Source: Psychrobacter sp. UBA3480
GTDB taxonomy: Bacteria > Pseudomonadota > Gammaproteobacteria > Pseudomonadales > Moraxellaceae
Direction: 5' to 3'
NCBI RefSeq assembly: GCF_002377945.1
Contig: NZ_DFQV01000015.1
Span: 62,001-126,000, forward strand
DNA: 64,000 nt
Shown here: in pieces, positions 8,298 to 18,843 of the stretch
Layout of the letters: each line of letters opens with the position of its first letter
Numbering within the stretch: the first letter of the stretch is position 1
Notes under the pieces: generated by a model
What the model saw: the letters and a program-made list of their open reading frames with translations, nothing else
What the model was told of the DNA's origin: nothing
Database searches by the model: none
Position numbers and translations under genes: made by a program

Positions 8298-11200
8298 TAG
8301 TCAGGCTGACCCCTTCACCTAGTAATTTTTGCATTTTATCAAGCAGCTCTTTTTCTTGGAATGGTTTACCCATATAGTCATTCACACCAATCTCCAAGGC
8401 ACGCTCACGATGCTTTTCGCCAGTACGTGACGTTATCATAATAATCGGAATTTGCTTTAGACGACTATTATGTCGGACTTGAGTGGCGACCTCGAAGCCG
8501 TCCATACGAGGCATTTCGATATCAAGCAATATCATGTCTGGTGTCATATCTTGCAATATCTCAATTGCATCAATACCATCTTTAGCGACTGCCACATTGA
8601 ACCCTTGGCGTTCTAAGAAGCGTGAGGTTACTTTACGCACTGTCACTGAATCATCGACGACTAGAATGGTAGATTTAGACTCTATACGTCCTCTTTTAGC
8701 ATCAGCAGCTTTCGTAATATTCTTGACCAATTGCGCATTACGCATAAGAGCAATCAGATCTAAAATGAGCATGACCGAGCCATCACCCATGATAGTAGCA
8801 GCTGAAACCCCTGGAATATTTGATAACTGTTGGCCTAAAGGTTTGACAACAACTTCTATGCGCGAACCTGCAATCTGATCCACTTGCAAAGCAATATTCT
8901 GTCCGGTACGGTTTTTAATAATGATAAGCGGTAAGCTGGTATTGGTATTTACGACCAACTCATTTAACTTATTGCCTGATAAAATCTCATTTAGATAACG
9001 TACTCGATACTCAGTGTCTTCAAAATTCAATGTGGCATCATTTGATTGATAATAGTCATAAAGCTTCTCTGGATTCACTCGAACCACGCGCTCAATCTGT
9101 ACCAATGGAATCGCATAGTAGCGATCTGCAGCACGAACAACCAACGCGTCAGACACGGCTACCGTCAGTGGTAGACGCATTGTGAAACTTGAGCCTTTAC
9201 CCAACTCTGAGACGACGGATACCGCCCCACCTAGTTGGCGAATCTCACTAATAACAACGTCCATACCAACGCCACGTCCAGAAATCTGAGTTACTTGCTT
9301 ACTCGTACTCAATCCAGCGTTGAAAATATATTGCATAATATCAAGGTCTGACAGACTATCATCGTCTGCATCAATTAGACCCTGAGAGATGGCTTTACTA
9401 CGTACTGCTTCAACATCAATACCTCGCCCATCATCTGTTAATTGAATAACAATTTCACTACCTTCACGACGGACCTCAAGGGTGATACGGCCACTACGCT
9501 CTTTGCCTGACTTCAGACGGGTTGACGTAGTTTCAATACCATGGTCGACAGCATTACGTAACATGTGCTCAAGCGGTGACGTAATGCGCTCTAGGATGGT
9601 TCTATCCATCTCGTCATCAGCATTGATGATGGTCAGTTCAACAGACTTATTAAGCTCGTTAGCTGTTTGACGTACGATACGTTCCAAACGTGGCGTCAAG
9701 CGTGTAAATGGCACCATACGTGAATTCATCAAACCATCTTGCAGTTCAGTCTGGGTACGAGACAACTGTAGCAGTAGGCTTTCACTATCACGTGTCTTTT
9801 CTAATAATGTATGGTTAATATCAACCAAATCTGAGGCCGACTCTGTTAAAGATTTAGACAGCTGATTTAAAGATGAGTATTGATCCATCTCTAGAGGGTC
9901 AAAGTCTTCATTATCGATGAGCTCCTCATCTATCTGAGACAAAATCTGTGCTTCTAGCTCGATCTCCATACGACGTAGCTGATCTGCCAAACGTTGTACT
10001 GTCGTACCCATCTCTTCAATACTGTTTGTTAAACTACTGATACCCATATCGATACGAGCACGGTTAATCGCTGACTCACCAGATAAATTAATCATGTGCT
10101 CAATCAAACCACCTGAGATACGAATCATCTCATTACTACTAGCGCTCTGATCTTCCTCATGAGTATCTCTAAGCATAGACGGCATTTCACTGATATCTTT
10201 TGCAAGATACTGTGAATCTTGGTTTTCTTTGGCAATTAAAATGGCTTCACGCTGGGCTTGTAAAGACTCTTTGGGTATCGTTTTTAGGCTATCAGGGTTT
10301 CTACCAAACTGCTCCAATGCTTCAATCAACAGCGTAGGCGTTGGTGGATTAACATGTTGTTGAAGAATAAATACTGCATCAGCTAGCCAGTCATGACTTG
10401 CAACCAGCAACTCTAATACTTTTTTGGTGGCTGGACGTCGATTACTGACAAAATCCGTATAAACTGACTCCATTTCATGAGCCAAATCAGCAATACCAGA
10501 GGCAGTGACCATTCGTGCGCCACCTTTTATGGTATGCAAGTCACGTTGGAGCGCTTGTAACGCTGTGGTATTATTCGTGTCTTTTAAGAACAAGTGCAGA
10601 TACTTATTACGATTGGTAAGCTCTTCTGCCTCTTCCAAAAATACTGCTAATATATCAGGATCAGGGAGTCCGTTAGCCCATGATTGTTTAATCATGCTAT
10701 CCAGACTTAGGGTACTCAATACCTCATTATCACTGTCAACAACATTGGCAGCAATGCTACGCTCTGTAGGTTCAAAATAATTTTTTGGTACTGGTATAAC
10801 TAGATCGACTACCTCTGGTAACGTTTTTGCTTTTTCAAGCTGGCGCAACTGTTCAATCAGCTCTGGGGTAAAGAAAGATTTCTTATGACTCACAATATGC
10901 ATCACTTGCAGTGACATCGTGTCTTGCACCATTTGCATAATTTCAAGCCACTGCGCTGTTGGCGCTCTTCGGTTCTCTACAAATGACTCGTAGACGCTTT
11001 CTGCTTCATGGGTCAAATCACCAATACTACGGATACCAGCCATCCGTGCACCGCCTTTGATCGTGTGCAAATGGCGCTGTAGAACCTTTAGAGCATTGGT
11101 ATTTGTGATATCGGCACGCCACTTATTAAAGCTTTCATCTAGTGCAGTATCAAGCTCTTGTGCTTCTTCTAAAAATATTTCTAACAGCTCGATATCAGTA

Positions 11201-14200
11201 TCAATAGTCTCAAACTGTAGCTCAGGTGCTGGAACGGCTCTAACGATAAAACCAACGTCTTCGTTTTCATCCCTTTCTTGATAAATACTTCGTAGCTCAT
11301 CAATGACTTGTTTATCTATTTTTAAGGAGGTACTTCCGGCTAAAGCATCGAACAAGCCTATCAGTTGAGCGTGACCTGCATGTAATACTGCTTGAATGTC
11401 TTTATCTTGAGCCTTATCGATATAATTACTCAAATAACGGTATGTGTTGCCAAGTTCATCAAGGATTGTGACAAATTTTGGAAATGCTTGCGCCTTTTCC
11501 ATGAGAGCAGCTATTTGTGAAACTTGCTGCTCTACATAGCTCTGGACATGCTCTATTTCAGTATGGTTAAGTGCATCTTCCAATTCCCATTCAGCATCTA
11601 ACAAGGCATCAATATTACTATCTAATAGCTCTTCTATCGACGGCTTCCTATCTGTCATCACGGTAGTATCACTGACAACATATTGTTCGTCTAGCATTGC
11701 TTGTAATGATGCTATATCTTGTTGACTTTGCGAATCCTTGTTCTCTACTGATACATCATGCTGTTCTGTATTTTGTTTATAATTATTTAAATAGCCATCT
11801 ATTAGTTTCGCTGACTGAGCCAACGCCTCTAGGTGTTGAGCATTCATCCCAGTATCCTGCTGCTGTAATAACTCTAGGCTATGTTCAATAGTTGCACTGA
11901 CTTCGCTGATAGCGGCCAAAGCACTAGAACCAGAGGCGCCACGCAAAGTATGGAATGCGCGTACGATTTCATCTGTGATTTCTATACAATGTTGCTCTCT
12001 GTTGTCTTTGACAAACTGTTCGATACGATCAAGCAACTCTTCTGCTTCATCAATAAATATCTTACAAAATACTTTCTCTTCCTCGCTTTGAGGAGTAAGA
12101 ACAACCGCTGCCTCAGCCATTCTTTCGTTAACTGAATGAAAGGTCTGTAAGGTAGAATCTATTGCTTCATTACTGTTGTCATCGTAAGCATTGCCAGTAT
12201 TAGCCGTATCAGGCCATGGCTTCGTTTCTTCCATCTCATCTATAGAACTATCTACTGATTGTGCAAACAAAGTAGAATAGCTAAATCCATTACCCTGCTG
12301 TTTGCTATATGCATCAGCACACGCAATCCACACTGGAACTACAGCTGGATAGTCTTGAGTACCCTGTTCAAATGCTACAAGCATCTTGGGGTAAGCTGCC
12401 AGTACATCTATAATCAACTGACGCATATCAGCTGAGATAGCGACACTGTTATCCAAAACACGGTTAAGCATGTTTTCTATAGACCATGCTAGTTCAGCTG
12501 TATAGTTAGCGCCTACCATGCGACCCGAACCTTTTAAGGTATGGAAACCACGGCGAATATCCTTTAAGCCCTCTAGATCGCTCGGTGTTTTCTGCCAGCT
12601 TTCATACAATGGCACAATTTCTGCCAATACTTCACTGGCTTCCTCTATAAATATCTCTTTGATATCAAGATCTGCATCGTTGGCATCAGCTGGTAGTTGA
12701 TTGGTTTCTTTAATAAAAGGTGTAAGAACTTCTGGAATTTCCAATGTAGATAGATGCTCGTTGATATTCGCTTCTTTGTTATTCGAGTCGGTAACCAACT
12801 CGGTAATATCGTTATTAGAATCGCTATCAGCATCATCGATCTCTAGTAATGCCTTTTCTAATTCTGCATCATCCGACATAATCTCTTTAGGAGCAAGTTC
12901 AGCTATCACCAGTCCAGTATTAAGAGGCTGTTGGCGCATTAGATTGCTACTTTGTAAGATAGTAATCGCAGGATCAAAGCTTGGTAAGCGCTGCGCTTCA
13001 AAATCTGTTACCAGTGTTGGTAAGCTTTTTGTCGTATCAATCACTAGGCTCACAATTTCATCTGTTACAGGCAGCGTCTTATCCAATAACCGATTGAGTA
13101 AATTTTCGATTGACCATGCTATTTCACTGATACTAAAAGCACCAACCATACGACCTGAGCCTTTTAGAGTATGAAACCCTCTTCGCACTTCGGTCAGTGG
13201 TGTCAAATCTTGTGAGTCTTGCTGCCAAATTGGTAAAAAGTCTCTGAGATCCGCAATTACTTCTGTCACTTCTTCAATGAAAATATTATGAATTTCTACA
13301 TCAGTCTCAAAACTGTCAGGTTTGACTTGCTGACGAGCCTGTTTCAACAAATCACTTTCGATATTATTAGATAAATGCACACTATTTTGACTAGCCACCT
13401 GCTCCGCATCTCCATTGACAATAGGTTCAACCTCACCACTATCGTCATAACGCACAACATCGTTCGCTGACAGTTTTTGAGTAGGCACTGTCTGATCAAG
13501 CATCTCTGGTGTTTCAATATAAGTATTTAGAAGCTGTGTTGCTTTGGCTGTATGTTCATTTGCCAGTGTAAGTAACTGCTGATCGAAAACCTGCTGTGCG
13601 AGGTAATCAAGTAATAGCTCAATAGAGGTTAAGCTCTCAGCCAATGCTTGAACCAAACTCCAACTTGGTGTCGTAATTTGATGAGTGTTCAATCGTTCAA
13701 ATATGCTACCTATGTCTTCTATTGTTTTACGAATTACTGGCAGCCCCATATCATCAAAAGCTTGACCAATACTAATAAAATCATTATTAGCTGGTATTAA
13801 TAGAATGTCTTGACGCTGTATATACTCATTAAAACTTTGCTTTATTTCTTCTACTGCGATTCGCAGCTCACGTATGCCATCATCGGTTGGAATAATTTCA
13901 CTCTTACCTATCGAATTGCTCTCTTCGCCATCCGTTATATCTGGCAAAGTAGTAAAAGAAGTCGCCCCCCCAATTTTGAGTGAAATTGTTTTTTCAGTAC
14001 TATAAATAGCGTTATATAACTCTTGCAGCTTGCGTTCAATTTGCCATTGCTCTTGCGCAAAGCCCATTTCGGATGAAAAAGCCTGTTCTAAATCTGCAAG
14101 AATTGATTCCACTTGAGACACGTAATAAGTCCAGCCTCGGTTTTTAAGTTGGCTCTTGATGCGTTCTAGAGGTATTACCAAAGTATCTGGCTCATCTAGC

Positions 14201-15150
14201 TTGAAGATAAGTTCTTCAAGTTCATTCAATAATCTTGGTAAAAAACGTGGGGCTGTCGTTGCATTTCGTGTTACTTCATCCAAAATAGATTGAGTGCGTT
14301 TGCTACTATAAGTTAGATAGCTTAGTTCTATATATATTTCCGTAGTCAATCTGAAAATCGTACCTGAAGGCAACACATCTGAATAGATATAGGACTCTAT
14401 AATTTGATCAAGCTGACTCAATAATGGTGAGTAATGCTCAGGTATCGGTGTTTCATTGTGAGTAAGATCACTTAGCAACAGTTCAGTTAAGTACCAAAGT
14501 CTCTGTAGTCCCTTATCATGTGTAGTCTGCCATAAGTATTGACTAACTTTTTCTAGAGTACTTAGTAAAGATGATTGGTTTGTATTAGTGATCAATAACT
14601 CTTGTACTTGTTGACGCCATACGAGTAGCAACTGCTGATACTGTTCATTGGTTAAAGTAGAAGTAGCTGGACCCGTTGGTACGACCACTTCAATACTATT
14701 GATAATATTTTCGTTATTAGCATATTCATGCTCAATATCATTAACTTTTATAGATAAGTTAGTTTCTATATCTCGTTGAGACAAAGCTCGAGTCAGTTCA
14801 TGAGTAGCTTTAGTGACTAAGCCAGTATGGTAACTTCCTGTACGTGCATATTGGTTGATCTCACGTTGCAATAACCGGTGAGAAAACTGGCCTACACGAC
14901 GCTCTTTGATAGAAAAGTCATCGTTACTTGCTAGTGTTGCAAGTTGACTCAAATTGCTAGCGATACTTGCCAACAAAGGAAGGTTAAGTATGATTAGCGC
15001 ACCACTAATCTGGTGATAATGTGATGTCAGTTGCTTATGATCAATATTGGACTCACCCAATTGCCAACCATCAGATACCTGTGATAATTGCTGATTAAAT
15101 AATGGTAGTAACCATTCAAGTGTCACTATGTCATTGGGCTGTTTCTTCAT
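8287..15150 (-). CDS. chpA: ChpA, giant hybrid chemotaxis histidine kinase of type IV pili
   Basis: ChpA is the central kinase of Pil-Chp, phosphorylating PilG and PilH to control pilus extension and retraction and cAMP signalling. The protein has 2287 residues. Clear histidine phosphotransfer sites read HTLKGSG near residues 656 and 869, HTLRGAS near 1066, and HTIKGGA near 1361 and 1538. A degenerate one lies near 48. The kinase core follows, with the N-box LRNAVDHGIE near 1861 and G-boxes DDGRGID and ISGRGVGMDV. A CheW-like domain is at about 1990-2140 and a C-terminal receiver (LVVDDS, LLDIEMPRMDG, KPF) at about 2156-2280. P. aeruginosa ChpA has eight phosphotransfer-like domains; here several spacer regions may be worn-out copies. 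A GTG-started pilK lies 30 bases upstream. Confidence 0.96.
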   Translation of the reverse strand: MKKQPNDIVTLEWLLPLFNQQLSQVSDGWQLGESNIDHKQLTSHYHQISGALIILNLPLLASIASNLSQLATLASNDDFSIKERRVGQFSHRLLQREINQYARTGSYHTGLVTKATHELTRALSQRDIETNLSIKVNDIEHEYANNENIINSIEVVVPTGPATSTLTNEQYQQLLLVWRQQVQELLITNTNQSSLLSTLEKVSQYLWQTTHDKGLQRLWYLTELLLSDLTHNETPIPEHYSPLLSQLDQIIESYIYSDVLPSGTIFRLTTEIYIELSYLTYSSKRTQSILDEVTRNATTAPRFLPRLLNELEELIFKLDEPDTLVIPLERIKSQLKNRGWTYYVSQVESILADLEQAFSSEMGFAQEQWQIERKLQELYNAIYSTEKTISLKIGGATSFTTLPDITDGEESNSIGKSEIIPTDDGIRELRIAVEEIKQSFNEYIQRQDILLIPANNDFISIGQAFDDMGLPVIRKTIEDIGSIFERLNTHQITTPSWSLVQALAESLTSIELLLDYLAQQVFDQQLLTLANEHTAKATQLLNTYIETPEMLDQTVPTQKLSANDVVRYDDSGEVEPIVNGDAEQVASQNSVHLSNNIESDLLKQARQQVKPDSFETDVEIHNIFIEEVTEVIADLRDFLPIWQQDSQDLTPLTEVRRGFHTLKGSGRMVGAFSISEIAWSIENLLNRLLDKTLPVTDEIVSLVIDTTKSLPTLVTDFEAQRLPSFDPAITILQSSNLMRQQPLNTGLVIAELAPKEIMSDDAELEKALLEIDDADSDSNNDITELVTDSNNKEANINEHLSTLEIPEVLTPFIKETNQLPADANDADLDIKEIFIEEASEVLAEIVPLYESWQKTPSDLEGLKDIRRGFHTLKGSGRMVGANYTAELAWSIENMLNRVLDNSVAISADMRQLIIDVLAAYPKMLVAFEQGTQDYPAVVPVWIACADAYSKQQGNGFSYSTLFAQSVDSSIDEMEETKPWPDTANTGNAYDDNSNEAIDSTLQTFHSVNERMAEAAVVLTPQSEEEKVFCKIFIDEAEELLDRIEQFVKDNREQHCIEITDEIVRAFHTLRGASGSSALAAISEVSATIEHSLELLQQQDTGMNAQHLEALAQSAKLIDGYLNNYKQNTEQHDVSVENKDSQSQQDIASLQAMLDEQYVVSDTTVMTDRKPSIEELLDSNIDALLDAEWELEDALNHTEIEHVQSYVEQQVSQIAALMEKAQAFPKFVTILDELGNTYRYLSNYIDKAQDKDIQAVLHAGHAQLIGLFDALAGSTSLKIDKQVIDELRSIYQERDENEDVGFIVRAVPAPELQFETIDTDIELLEIFLEEAQELDTALDESFNKWRADITNTNALKVLQRHLHTIKGGARMAGIRSIGDLTHEAESVYESFVENRRAPTAQWLEIMQMVQDTMSLQVMHIVSHKKSFFTPELIEQLRQLEKAKTLPEVVDLVIPVPKNYFEPTERSIAANVVDSDNEVLSTLSLDSMIKQSWANGLPDPDILAVFLEEAEELTNRNKYLHLFLKDTNNTTALQALQRDLHTIKGGARMVTASGIADLAHEMESVYTDFVSNRRPATKKVLELLVASHDWLADAVFILQQHVNPPTPTLLIEALEQFGRNPDSLKTIPKESLQAQREAILIAKENQDSQYLAKDISEMPSMLRDTHEEDQSASSNEMIRISGGLIEHMINLSGESAINRARIDMGISSLTNSIEEMGTTVQRLADQLRRMEIELEAQILSQIDEELIDNEDFDPLEMDQYSSLNQLSKSLTESASDLVDINHTLLEKTRDSESLLLQLSRTQTELQDGLMNSRMVPFTRLTPRLERIVRQTANELNKSVELTIINADDEMDRTILERITSPLEHMLRNAVDHGIETTSTRLKSGKERSGRITLEVRREGSEIVIQLTDDGRGIDVEAVRSKAISQGLIDADDDSLSDLDIMQYIFNAGLSTSKQVTQISGRGVGMDVVISEIRQLGGAVSVVSELGKGSSFTMRLPLTVAVSDALVVRAADRYYAIPLVQIERVVRVNPEKLYDYYQSNDATLNFEDTEYRVRYLNEILSGNKLNELVVNTNTSLPLIIIKNRTGQNIALQVDQIAGSRIEVVVKPLGQQLSNIPGVSAATIMGDGSVMLILDLIALMRNAQLVKNITKAADAKRGRIESKSTILVVDDSVTVRKVTSRFLERQGFNVAVAKDGIDAIEILQDMTPDMILLDIEMPRMDGFEVATQVRHNSRLKQIPIIMITSRTGEKHRERALEIGVNDYMGKPFQEKELLDKMQKLLGEGVSLTNEG

Positions 15151-15180
15151 AGGGTTATCCTAACTCGTCTATGCACTAAT

Positions 15181-16116
15181 TTAGGCACTAATTTTTTGCC
15201 ACACATTAACCTGTGGGTGCGCAATACGGCGCATATTTGAAGGACGCCAGAACAACGCCTCACCTGGAGCCAATATAATATATCCCCCTAACGTACACTG
15301 CTCTGCTAGCCGAGTCAAAATATCACGCTGATCGAATTTTCGAAAATATAGCAGCATATTTTGACAAATAATCACATGTTGAGGGTGAGCGGTAGGTGGG
15401 GTTTTTTCAATAATATTATGTACAGAAAAACTGACGTGTGGGCGTAATTTAGGCTCTACTTGCCAGTTTGGCTGTATACTATCATTCACTTCTGGCGTAG
15501 GAGACAAACTATCATTCGTATTATTTGTCTCACTTTTAGTTAGAAGCGGTTGAATAAATTGCTGACACAGTTGCGGAATTAAGCACTGTTGGCGTTTGTC
15601 ATACTGTCCAAGACGTGCATTTTTAATTGCCTCTTCACTAACGTCCGTTCCTAGTATTGAATAATTTGAAAATTGCTGTGCTGATAGACTCATAGCTAAT
15701 GACCAAGCTTCCTGTCCACTTGCACAACCCACACTCCAAATACGGAACAAGGCTTTATTATTGTCTACTGTTCGATACTGCGATGCACATTTTATGACAA
15801 AATCTATAGAAGGCTTATGACGAAAAAAACGACTTTCATGAATCAGTACCTTATCTAATAGTCGCTGACGTAACTCATTGTCCTTCGGTAGGTTATACCA
15901 TAGCTGCTCAGCAGTTGATCCATTCGATTTTGCCACACACTCAATTGCATTAATGAACCACTGTAGCTGTATATCTGGAAGCACAAAACCGATTTCTTTC
16001 TCTATGTACTTTTGCCACTTTTGTACGTCAAAATGATCGTATTGCATTAAGGCATTGCTCGATGCAAATTCGACTGTACTCAGTGGCTTTTTATCTGCTT
16101 TAGTAAGTTTATTCAC
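15181..16116 (-). CDS. pilK: PilK, CheR-type protein-glutamate methyltransferase
   Basis: PilK methylates glutamates of the PilJ receptor using S-adenosylmethionine. The protein has 311 residues. The CheR signature is visible: LIHESRFFRH, then WSVGCASGQEAWSLAM for SAM binding, LGTDVSEEAI, and IICQNMLLYF near the C-terminus. A linker of about 40 residues rich in T/N/S/P (about 188-225) interrupts the catalytic domain. The start is GTG at 16116 with TAGG four to five bases upstream. It lies between pilJ and chpA, as in P. aeruginosa. Confidence 0.93.
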   Translation of the reverse strand: MNKLTKADKKPLSTVEFASSNALMQYDHFDVQKWQKYIEKEIGFVLPDIQLQWFINAIECVAKSNGSTAEQLWYNLPKDNELRQRLLDKVLIHESRFFRHKPSIDFVIKCASQYRTVDNNKALFRIWSVGCASGQEAWSLAMSLSAQQFSNYSILGTDVSEEAIKNARLGQYDKRQQCLIPQLCQQFIQPLLTKSETNNTNDSLSPTPEVNDSIQPNWQVEPKLRPHVSFSVHNIIEKTPPTAHPQHVIICQNMLLYFRKFDQRDILTRLAEQCTLGGYIILAPGEALFWRPSNMRRIAHPQVNVWQKISA

Positions 16117-16186
16117 GTTACCTACTATAATTTGTGCTGCACATAATTAAACTTCTCACAGCATTACTTTATGGTAAAAGCTAGCA

Positions 16187-17602
16187 TTAGACACTTTCTG
16201 ATAACTCATGCTCAGTATTTAGCATTTCATCATCTAACAGCTCGTCATCATTCGTTACTTTAAAACCAGTCACTGACTCCTGTAGCGCTGCTGCCATTTC
16301 ACTTAGCTCACCAATAGAGCGGGCTGTCGCCATGGTACCAGATGAGGTTTGTGAAGTAATATCTTGAATGATATTCATGGTGTGAGAAATATGACCAGCA
16401 GACTCAGCTTGTTGTAATGCAGCGTTTGAGATGTTTTGAATCAAGTCAGCCAAAGTATTAGAAACGCTCTGTACTTCTTCTAGTGCTTCACCCGCATCTT
16501 TCGCTAAGCGTGCACCGCGCACAACTTCAGAAGTTGTTGATTCCATTGACATAACTGCTTCATTGGTATCGGCCTGAATGGTTTTTACCAATGTTTCAAT
16601 CTGCTTAGTAGCGTTCGCTGAACGCTCAGCCAGACGCTGAACCTCATCAGCAACAACCGCGAAGCCTCGGCCCGCTTCCCCTGCCATCGATGCCTGAATA
16701 GCGGCGTTCAATGCCAAAACGTTAGTCTGATCGGCAATATCATTAATTAGTCCAACGATATCACCAATTTCTTGCGAAGACTCACCGAGACGTTTGATAC
16801 GTTTTGACGTTTCTTGAATCTGATCACGAATAACGTTCATACCTTCAATAGAGCGCTGTACAACTTCTGCTCCATTATGGGAGATAGCAACTGAGCGCTG
16901 GGCAACCGTTGCAGATTCTGCAGCATTGTTCGAAACCTGATCAATTGAAACAGTCATCTCATTAATAGCAGCCGATACACCAGCAATTTCTTGTGCTTGG
17001 TGTTCAGAAGCTTCAGCCAATTCAACAGCATTCATCTGCGTTTGATCTGAAGATTGCGATACGCGATCAGCAGTGCTGTTAATAACCAAAACCAACTGAC
17101 GTAATTGGTCAATTGCAAAGTTGACCGAGTCGGCAATCGCCCCTGTAAAGTCTTCTGATACAGTTGCATTAACGGTCAAATCACCTTCTGCCAAATCACC
17201 CAACTCATCAAGCAGACGTAGAATAGCGATCTGATTACGTTCGTTCTCTTCTTGAATTTGGCGAGCTCGTTCAGACTCAGCTTCTGCTTCTTGACGACGA
17301 CGCAGCGTTTCTTTCTCAATAAGCAATCGCTCTGAACCACCTCGCTGCTTCAATAGCTGATACGAAGCAAATAAAATACCTAACGCCCCAAGGGCAAATA
17401 TAGCCGCTGGTATGATAACCGACTGATTAAAGCTACTAAAATACTGACTTACTGATGATAGAGAGTTAATCAACCAAATCAGACAGGCCAAACTTAATAA
17501 AACAAAAAATCCTAATAATAGTTTCCACGTACCATCAGCATCTTTGCTGTCTGCTGTTGTGTTAGCCATACCAGCTACAGGTTTCTTTATAACATCACTC
17601 AT
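16187..17602 (-). CDS. pilJ: PilJ, methyl-accepting receptor of Pil-Chp lacking a periplasmic sensor domain
   Basis: PilJ is the receptor that feeds pilus-surface signals to ChpA. The protein has 471 residues from the ATG at 17602, which has AAAGGA about eight bases upstream; a longer frame from TTG at 17620 would swallow that site. Two membrane helices lie at about 26-48 and 62-84 with only about 13 residues between them, so the large periplasmic PilJ domains of the P. aeruginosa protein (about 680 residues) are absent. A HAMP-like region follows, then a signalling domain whose hairpin tip ([18 protein letters not shown]) has the PilJ-type [10 protein letters not shown] in place of the usual IEAARAGE. 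The gene is in the pil-chp operon, 155 bases downstream of pilI. Confidence 0.93.
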   Translation of the reverse strand: MSDVIKKPVAGMANTTADSKDADGTWKLLLGFFVLLSLACLIWLINSLSSVSQYFSSFNQSVIIPAAIFALGALGILFASYQLLKQRGGSERLLIEKETLRRRQEAEAESERARQIQEENERNQIAILRLLDELGDLAEGDLTVNATVSEDFTGAIADSVNFAIDQLRQLVLVINSTADRVSQSSDQTQMNAVELAEASEHQAQEIAGVSAAINEMTVSIDQVSNNAAESATVAQRSVAISHNGAEVVQRSIEGMNVIRDQIQETSKRIKRLGESSQEIGDIVGLINDIADQTNVLALNAAIQASMAGEAGRGFAVVADEVQRLAERSANATKQIETLVKTIQADTNEAVMSMESTTSEVVRGARLAKDAGEALEEVQSVSNTLADLIQNISNAALQQAESAGHISHTMNIIQDITSQTSSGTMATARSIGELSEMAAALQESVTGFKVTNDDELLDDEMLNTEHELSESV

Positions 17603-17776
17603 CTTGCATATTCCTTTCAAACAATCGTCAAAGTCTAATCGTGACCGACTTTGAAAATCTTGTTGTTATCTAAACAATGATTAGCAAAGCCTGTATAAAT
17701 GCTGACATCAAACTGTATCTTGTCAGTTGCTATTATTCTGTCGTTACTTAAAAGACAGGTATTCTATTATCGACAA

Positions 17777-18307
17777 TTATATTGCAGCATCTGAATACTG
17801 AGTATCCTGCGCAAGCAAGCTTGGCATAAAAACATACCAGTCTTGGTCATTTTTAAAAAACTTACCATGATTATAAGGCGCAAATGGCGAGTCATGATCG
17901 ATGGCTTCTGGACGGTATTGGTCATGAGTAAACTGTTCAATACCAAGTACTTGATCAACCAGCAGTCCTGAAAAAATATTGTCATAATCGATAACAATAA
18001 CCTTTCGTTGGCTCATTTGTGTCAAGCGACTAGGTACTTGCAAAAAATGTGATAAGTCCGTTAGAGGCAGTAGGCGTCCACGAATATTAGCTATACCTAG
18101 CATCCATGGCTTGACTAGAGGTAAGCTAGTATATTCTGGCATAGTTAATACCTCTGATACTTGACCCATAGGAGCAACTAAGCGCTGACCCCCTATTTCA
18201 AATACCACACCTTGCCAGTCAAACTCTTGTCCACCACGGCGGCCACTTTTACGTGCACGTGCCAAGTCTGCTAGACGCAGAAGCTCAATAAACCCTCTAG
18301 AAGCCAC
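17777..18307 (-). CDS. pilI: PilI, CheW-type coupling protein
   Basis: PilI links the PilJ receptor to the ChpA kinase. The protein has 176 residues and a CheW fold: VVFEIGGQRLVAPMGQVSEVL, then PWMLGIANIRGRLLPLTDLS and GLLVDQVLGIEQF. The GTG start at 18307 is three bases after the pilH stop and is served by GGAG at the end of pilH, so it is translationally coupled. Confidence 0.94.
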   Translation of the reverse strand: MASRGFIELLRLADLARARKSGRRGGQEFDWQGVVFEIGGQRLVAPMGQVSEVLTMPEYTSLPLVKPWMLGIANIRGRLLPLTDLSHFLQVPSRLTQMSQRKVIVIDYDNIFSGLLVDQVLGIEQFTHDQYRPEAIDHDSPFAPYNHGKFFKNDQDWYVFMPSLLAQDTQYSDAAI

Positions 18308-18310
18308 AAG

Positions 18311-18673
18311 TTACTCCATCACTTTGCGAATCATATTGACCAATCCACTTTCATCAACTGGCTTGTTCATATACTCTTTAGCGCCTTGACGCTTGCCCCA
18401 AACTCTATCTGTCTCTTGATTTTTGGTGCTAATCATAATGACAGGAATATGAGCAGTAGTTTTACCACGAGTAATCTTACGTGTGGCTTGAAAACCATTC
18501 ATTTCAGGCATTACCACGTCCATCAAAATAACATCTGGTAAATGATCAGCTGCCATTTGGCAGCCTTGCTCACCGTTTGTCGCTTCCAGTACTTGGAAGT
18601 TATTTTTGGCAAGCATATCGCGAAATTTCGCCATTTCTGATGGCGAGTCGTCAATGACTAAAACGGTAGCCAT
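18311..18673 (-). CDS. pilH: PilH, CheY-like response regulator
   Basis: PilH is a single receiver domain of 120 residues with the acidic pair at DD (8-9), the phospho-acceptor Asp52 in ILMDVVMPEMNG and the conserved Lys in NKPVDE. In the Pseudomonas model PilH favours pilus retraction or acts as a phosphate sink for PilG. AAGGA lies seven bases before the ATG. It is 170 bases downstream of pilG on the same strand. Confidence 0.95.
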   Translation of the reverse strand: MATVLVIDDSPSEMAKFRDMLAKNNFQVLEATNGEQGCQMAADHLPDVILMDVVMPEMNGFQATRKITRGKTTAHIPVIMISTKNQETDRVWGKRQGAKEYMNKPVDESGLVNMIRKVME

Positions 18674-18843
18674 AGGAGTTTCCTTTATTTTCTAAGATAC
18701 CACGAGGATATATTGTTCAATTAAAACGATTAAAACGATTACCTAAAATTTTATTGTTAGCAATTTCTTAATCATGATTCCTCAGTATTGAGCAATCTAT
18801 GTCAATAATAACAACCAACGTATTTAAGTCTATATTTAATCGA

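Noticed and set aside
12701..13174. 157-codon open frame on the plus strand inside chpA
   Set aside because: It lies antisense to a strongly supported kinase gene; the serine-rich translation is what the opposite strand of such a coding region gives, and there is no ribosome site.
17603..17620. Upstream extension of pilJ to a TTG start
   Set aside because: The extension contains the AAAGGA ribosome binding site itself, so the ATG at 17602 is the proper start.
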